Assembly: GCA_902516285.1 (NCBI GenBank)
Contig: CABXXT010000001.1
Location: 99,655 to 135,305 of the forward strand
DNA from: an uncultured SAR86 cluster bacterium
Lineage (GTDB): Bacteria > Pseudomonadota > Gammaproteobacteria > Magnimaribacterales > D2472
DNA: 35,651 bases
Direction of reading: 5' to 3'
Below are positions 34,267 through 35,651 of the stretch, one piece after another. Both the position numbers and the translations under genes were made by a program. The notes beneath the pieces are model-generated. The model ran no database searches. It had not been told where the DNA came from and saw only the letters and a list, made by a program, of their open reading frames with translations. Each line of letters begins with the position of its first letter. The first letter of the stretch is position 1.

Positions 34267-35387
34267 TAGCCAGAATAGGTTACGCGATATATTACATTAT
34301 GCTTATCATCAGAAATTAGAAGTGATCCATCACTCATTACAAATGGTGAAACTGGTCTTCCCCATGCTTGTTCATTATCAAGCCATCCAGTTATAAAGTC
34401 CTCTTGTCTGACATAGTTTCCATTATTGTCAAGTTCAACAAAAATTACTTTATATCCCGATTTTTTAGTTCTATTCCAAGATCCATGCAAAGCAATAAAA
34501 ATACTATTTTTATATTTGGAAGGAAATAAATTACTGTCATAAAACGTAATACCTAATGGAGCAACATGAGGCCCTAACTCGGCAATAGGATCAACAAACT
34601 CTTTATCGAGAGTTGGAATTAAATCTCCAAATTCTGGATCAATCACATCAGTAGCATGTTTATAAGGGTAACCAAAAAAATCTCCATCATTTTCGATAAC
34701 GTTTAGTTCACAAGATGGTGAATCATCTCCCATCCAATCTCTTCCATTATCAGAAAAATATAATTTTTTAGTTACAGGATGCCAATCAAAACCTACACTA
34801 TTTCTAACTCCTTCTGCTACAGTAACTAAATTACCATCTTCATATTTATGGATAGCAGCAAATCTTTTATCTTTTGTTTGAGGCTCAATACAAATATTAC
34901 ATGGCACACCAACAGGTATGTAAAGGTTTCCATCTGGTCCAAATCCTAGATATTTAAATCCATGCCAAGTTTCATTAGGCAAATCATCCATGTAAATATT
35001 TTTTTCAGGAAGTATATTTAAACTAGATGTTAACCATTTATCAATATCTTTAATAACCCAAATCTTATCAATTTCAGAAAAATATAAGTCTCCATTCTTC
35101 ATTGCAACACCAGTAGGGTTTTGAAGTCCTTCTGCAATTAGGACCTTTATCTCTGCAGATCCATTACTATTTTTATCTTTAATTGCATAGATTTTGTCAC
35201 CTTTCTTTGAGCCTACAATAATGTATCCACTTTCAGTTTCAGTAATTTGTCTTGGGCTATCAAGCCCATCAGCAAAAACTGATATTTTAAAGTTCTCAGG
35301 AAGATTTAAATTATCGATGTCTTGAGATAACAAAATTGTAGTAAAAAATGAAAGTATAAATATAAAAAATGAATTTTTTTTAATCAT
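34266..35387 (-). CDS. PQQ-type sorbosone/glucose dehydrogenase-like periplasmic protein
   Basis: A 373-residue exported protein from the ATG at 35387; an ATG at 35417 would add ten residues before the signal peptide. The signal MIKKNSFFIFILSFFTTILL is followed by a six-bladed propeller with repeats such as FADGLDSPRQITET and AEGLQNPTGVAMKNGDLYFSE. WHGFKYLGFGPDGNLYIPVG and VRNSVGFDWHPVTKKLYFSDNGRDWMGDD closely match L-sorbosone/glucose dehydrogenases. PQQ-dependence and substrate are not proven by sequence. It overlaps the IMPase-family gene by one base. Confidence 0.88.
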   Translation of the reverse strand: MIKKNSFFIFILSFFTTILLSQDIDNLNLPENFKISVFADGLDSPRQITETESGYIIVGSKKGDKIYAIKDKNSNGSAEIKVLIAEGLQNPTGVAMKNGDLYFSEIDKIWVIKDIDKWLTSSLNILPEKNIYMDDLPNETWHGFKYLGFGPDGNLYIPVGVPCNICIEPQTKDKRFAAIHKYEDGNLVTVAEGVRNSVGFDWHPVTKKLYFSDNGRDWMGDDSPSCELNVIENDGDFFGYPYKHATDVIDPEFGDLIPTLDKEFVDPIAELGPHVAPLGITFYDSNLFPSKYKNSIFIALHGSWNRTKKSGYKVIFVELDNNGNYVRQEDFITGWLDNEQAWGRPVSPFVMSDGSLLISDDKHNVIYRVTYSG

Positions 35388-35449
35388 AAATGAGTAGTTA
35401 TTAATAAAGAATTTCATATAATGTAACCTGCTAAATTAAATTTAAAAAA

Positions 35450-35651
35450 ATGCCGAACACGCTAGCTATATCTATTTTACTACTTGCATTTTTCGCTTCA
35501 ATAGTATTTAACGGCTTTTTTAGGAATATTGCAAAAAAAAATAAAATTTTAATAGATATTCCAGATAAAAGTAGAAAATTTCACTTTAATGAAACTGCTC
35601 TCACAGGAGGATTGGGTATATTTTGTAGCATTTTAGTAAGTGGTCTGCTTC
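35450..35651 (+). CDS. N-terminal fragment of a WecA/TagO-type polyprenyl-phosphate sugar-1-phosphate transferase
   Basis: An open frame from ATG 35450 to the window end, about 67 residues. The first hydrophobic helix is followed by ILIDIPDKSRKFHFNETALTGGLGIF, here cited in two pieces: IDIPDKSRKFHF and TALTGGLGIF. This is the first-helix/first-loop signature of the MraY/WecA/TagO family, whose members move a sugar phosphate to undecaprenyl phosphate to start O-antigen or teichoic acid synthesis. The rest is outside the window. It is divergent from the sorbosone dehydrogenase-like gene. Confidence 0.75.
   Translation, partial: MPNTLAISILLLAFFASIVFNGFFRNIAKKNKILIDIPDKSRKFHFNETALTGGLGIFCSILVSGLL

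Noticed and set aside
1-35651. CRISPR arrays, rRNA/tRNA genes, riboswitches and insertion sequences
   Set aside because: No regularly spaced repeats, no cloverleaf-like or rRNA sequences, no convincing riboswitch upstream of guaB, the purine permease or fhs, and no transposase were seen on either strand by reading; a covariance-model scan was not possible.

Overview
The window is a compact, AT-rich, densely packed bacterial chromosome segment. Gene gaps are often a few bases, several start/stop codons overlap, and Shine-Dalgarno (SD) motifs are mostly weak. The gene set (a TonB-dependent receptor, fatty-acyl-CoA and short-chain oxidation enzymes, class I photolyase, formate-THF ligase, guaBA, fumC, AzgA-type purine permease) fits a streamlined marine gammaproteobacterium, possibly of the SAR86 type. 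That assignment is inference from gene content and style; there is no rRNA or other phylogenetic anchor here.

Layout. 1-3234: the tail of a cytidylyltransferase-like gene, a saccharopine-dehydrogenase-fold oxidoreductase and a divergent FATP-type acyl-CoA synthetase. 3243-8528: a minus-strand run with a TonB receptor, a phosphoribosyltransferase, a CoA-binding protein, an enoyl-CoA hydratase and NagZ, next to a divergent purine permease (8647-9945). 9948-13741: a GST-like protein, an MFS carrier, DoxX and an SMP-30-like lipoprotein. 13798-22922: accessory region (below). 22908-25941: guaA and guaB. 26002-35417: core metabolism (small membrane protein, pterin dehydratase, fumC, class II aldolase, aldehyde dehydrogenase, fhs, photolyase, IMPase family, sorbosone-dehydrogenase-like). 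35450-end: the start of a WecA/TagO-type phosphotransferase.

Main discovery candidate. The 3' end of guaA (core ATTCCCACTCTAT on the + strand) recurs as att-like copies at 20029, 18065, 15155 and 13799. They cut about 9.1 kb downstream of guaA into four small cassettes, all with accessory cargo: (i) a DUF262-HNH nuclease plus EcoRI-type adenine methylase and an opposite-strand 100-residue orphan; (ii) two paralogous lipoproteins and a flavodoxin-fold reductase; (iii) three FkbM-type methyltransferases; (iv) one MFS carrier. Three copies have the same internal spacing: core, then ACCC exactly 30 bases on, then a conserved arm containing two GTGTCA direct repeats 11 bases apart. Related arm sequences also sit just downstream of guaA itself. 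No recombinase gene is present in the window. It looks like a tandem array of integrase-less integrative cassettes serially inserted at guaA and presumably mobilised in trans. guaA is known as an integration target of genomic islands; this small-cassette, mostly one-armed array is what deserves attention.

Working together: the AzgA-type permease, the phosphoribosyltransferase and guaBA suggest purine salvage plus guanylate synthesis. The cassette cargo is defence (restriction-modification) and surface or envelope modification (FkbM methyltransferases, lipoproteins), as expected of phage-driven variable loci.
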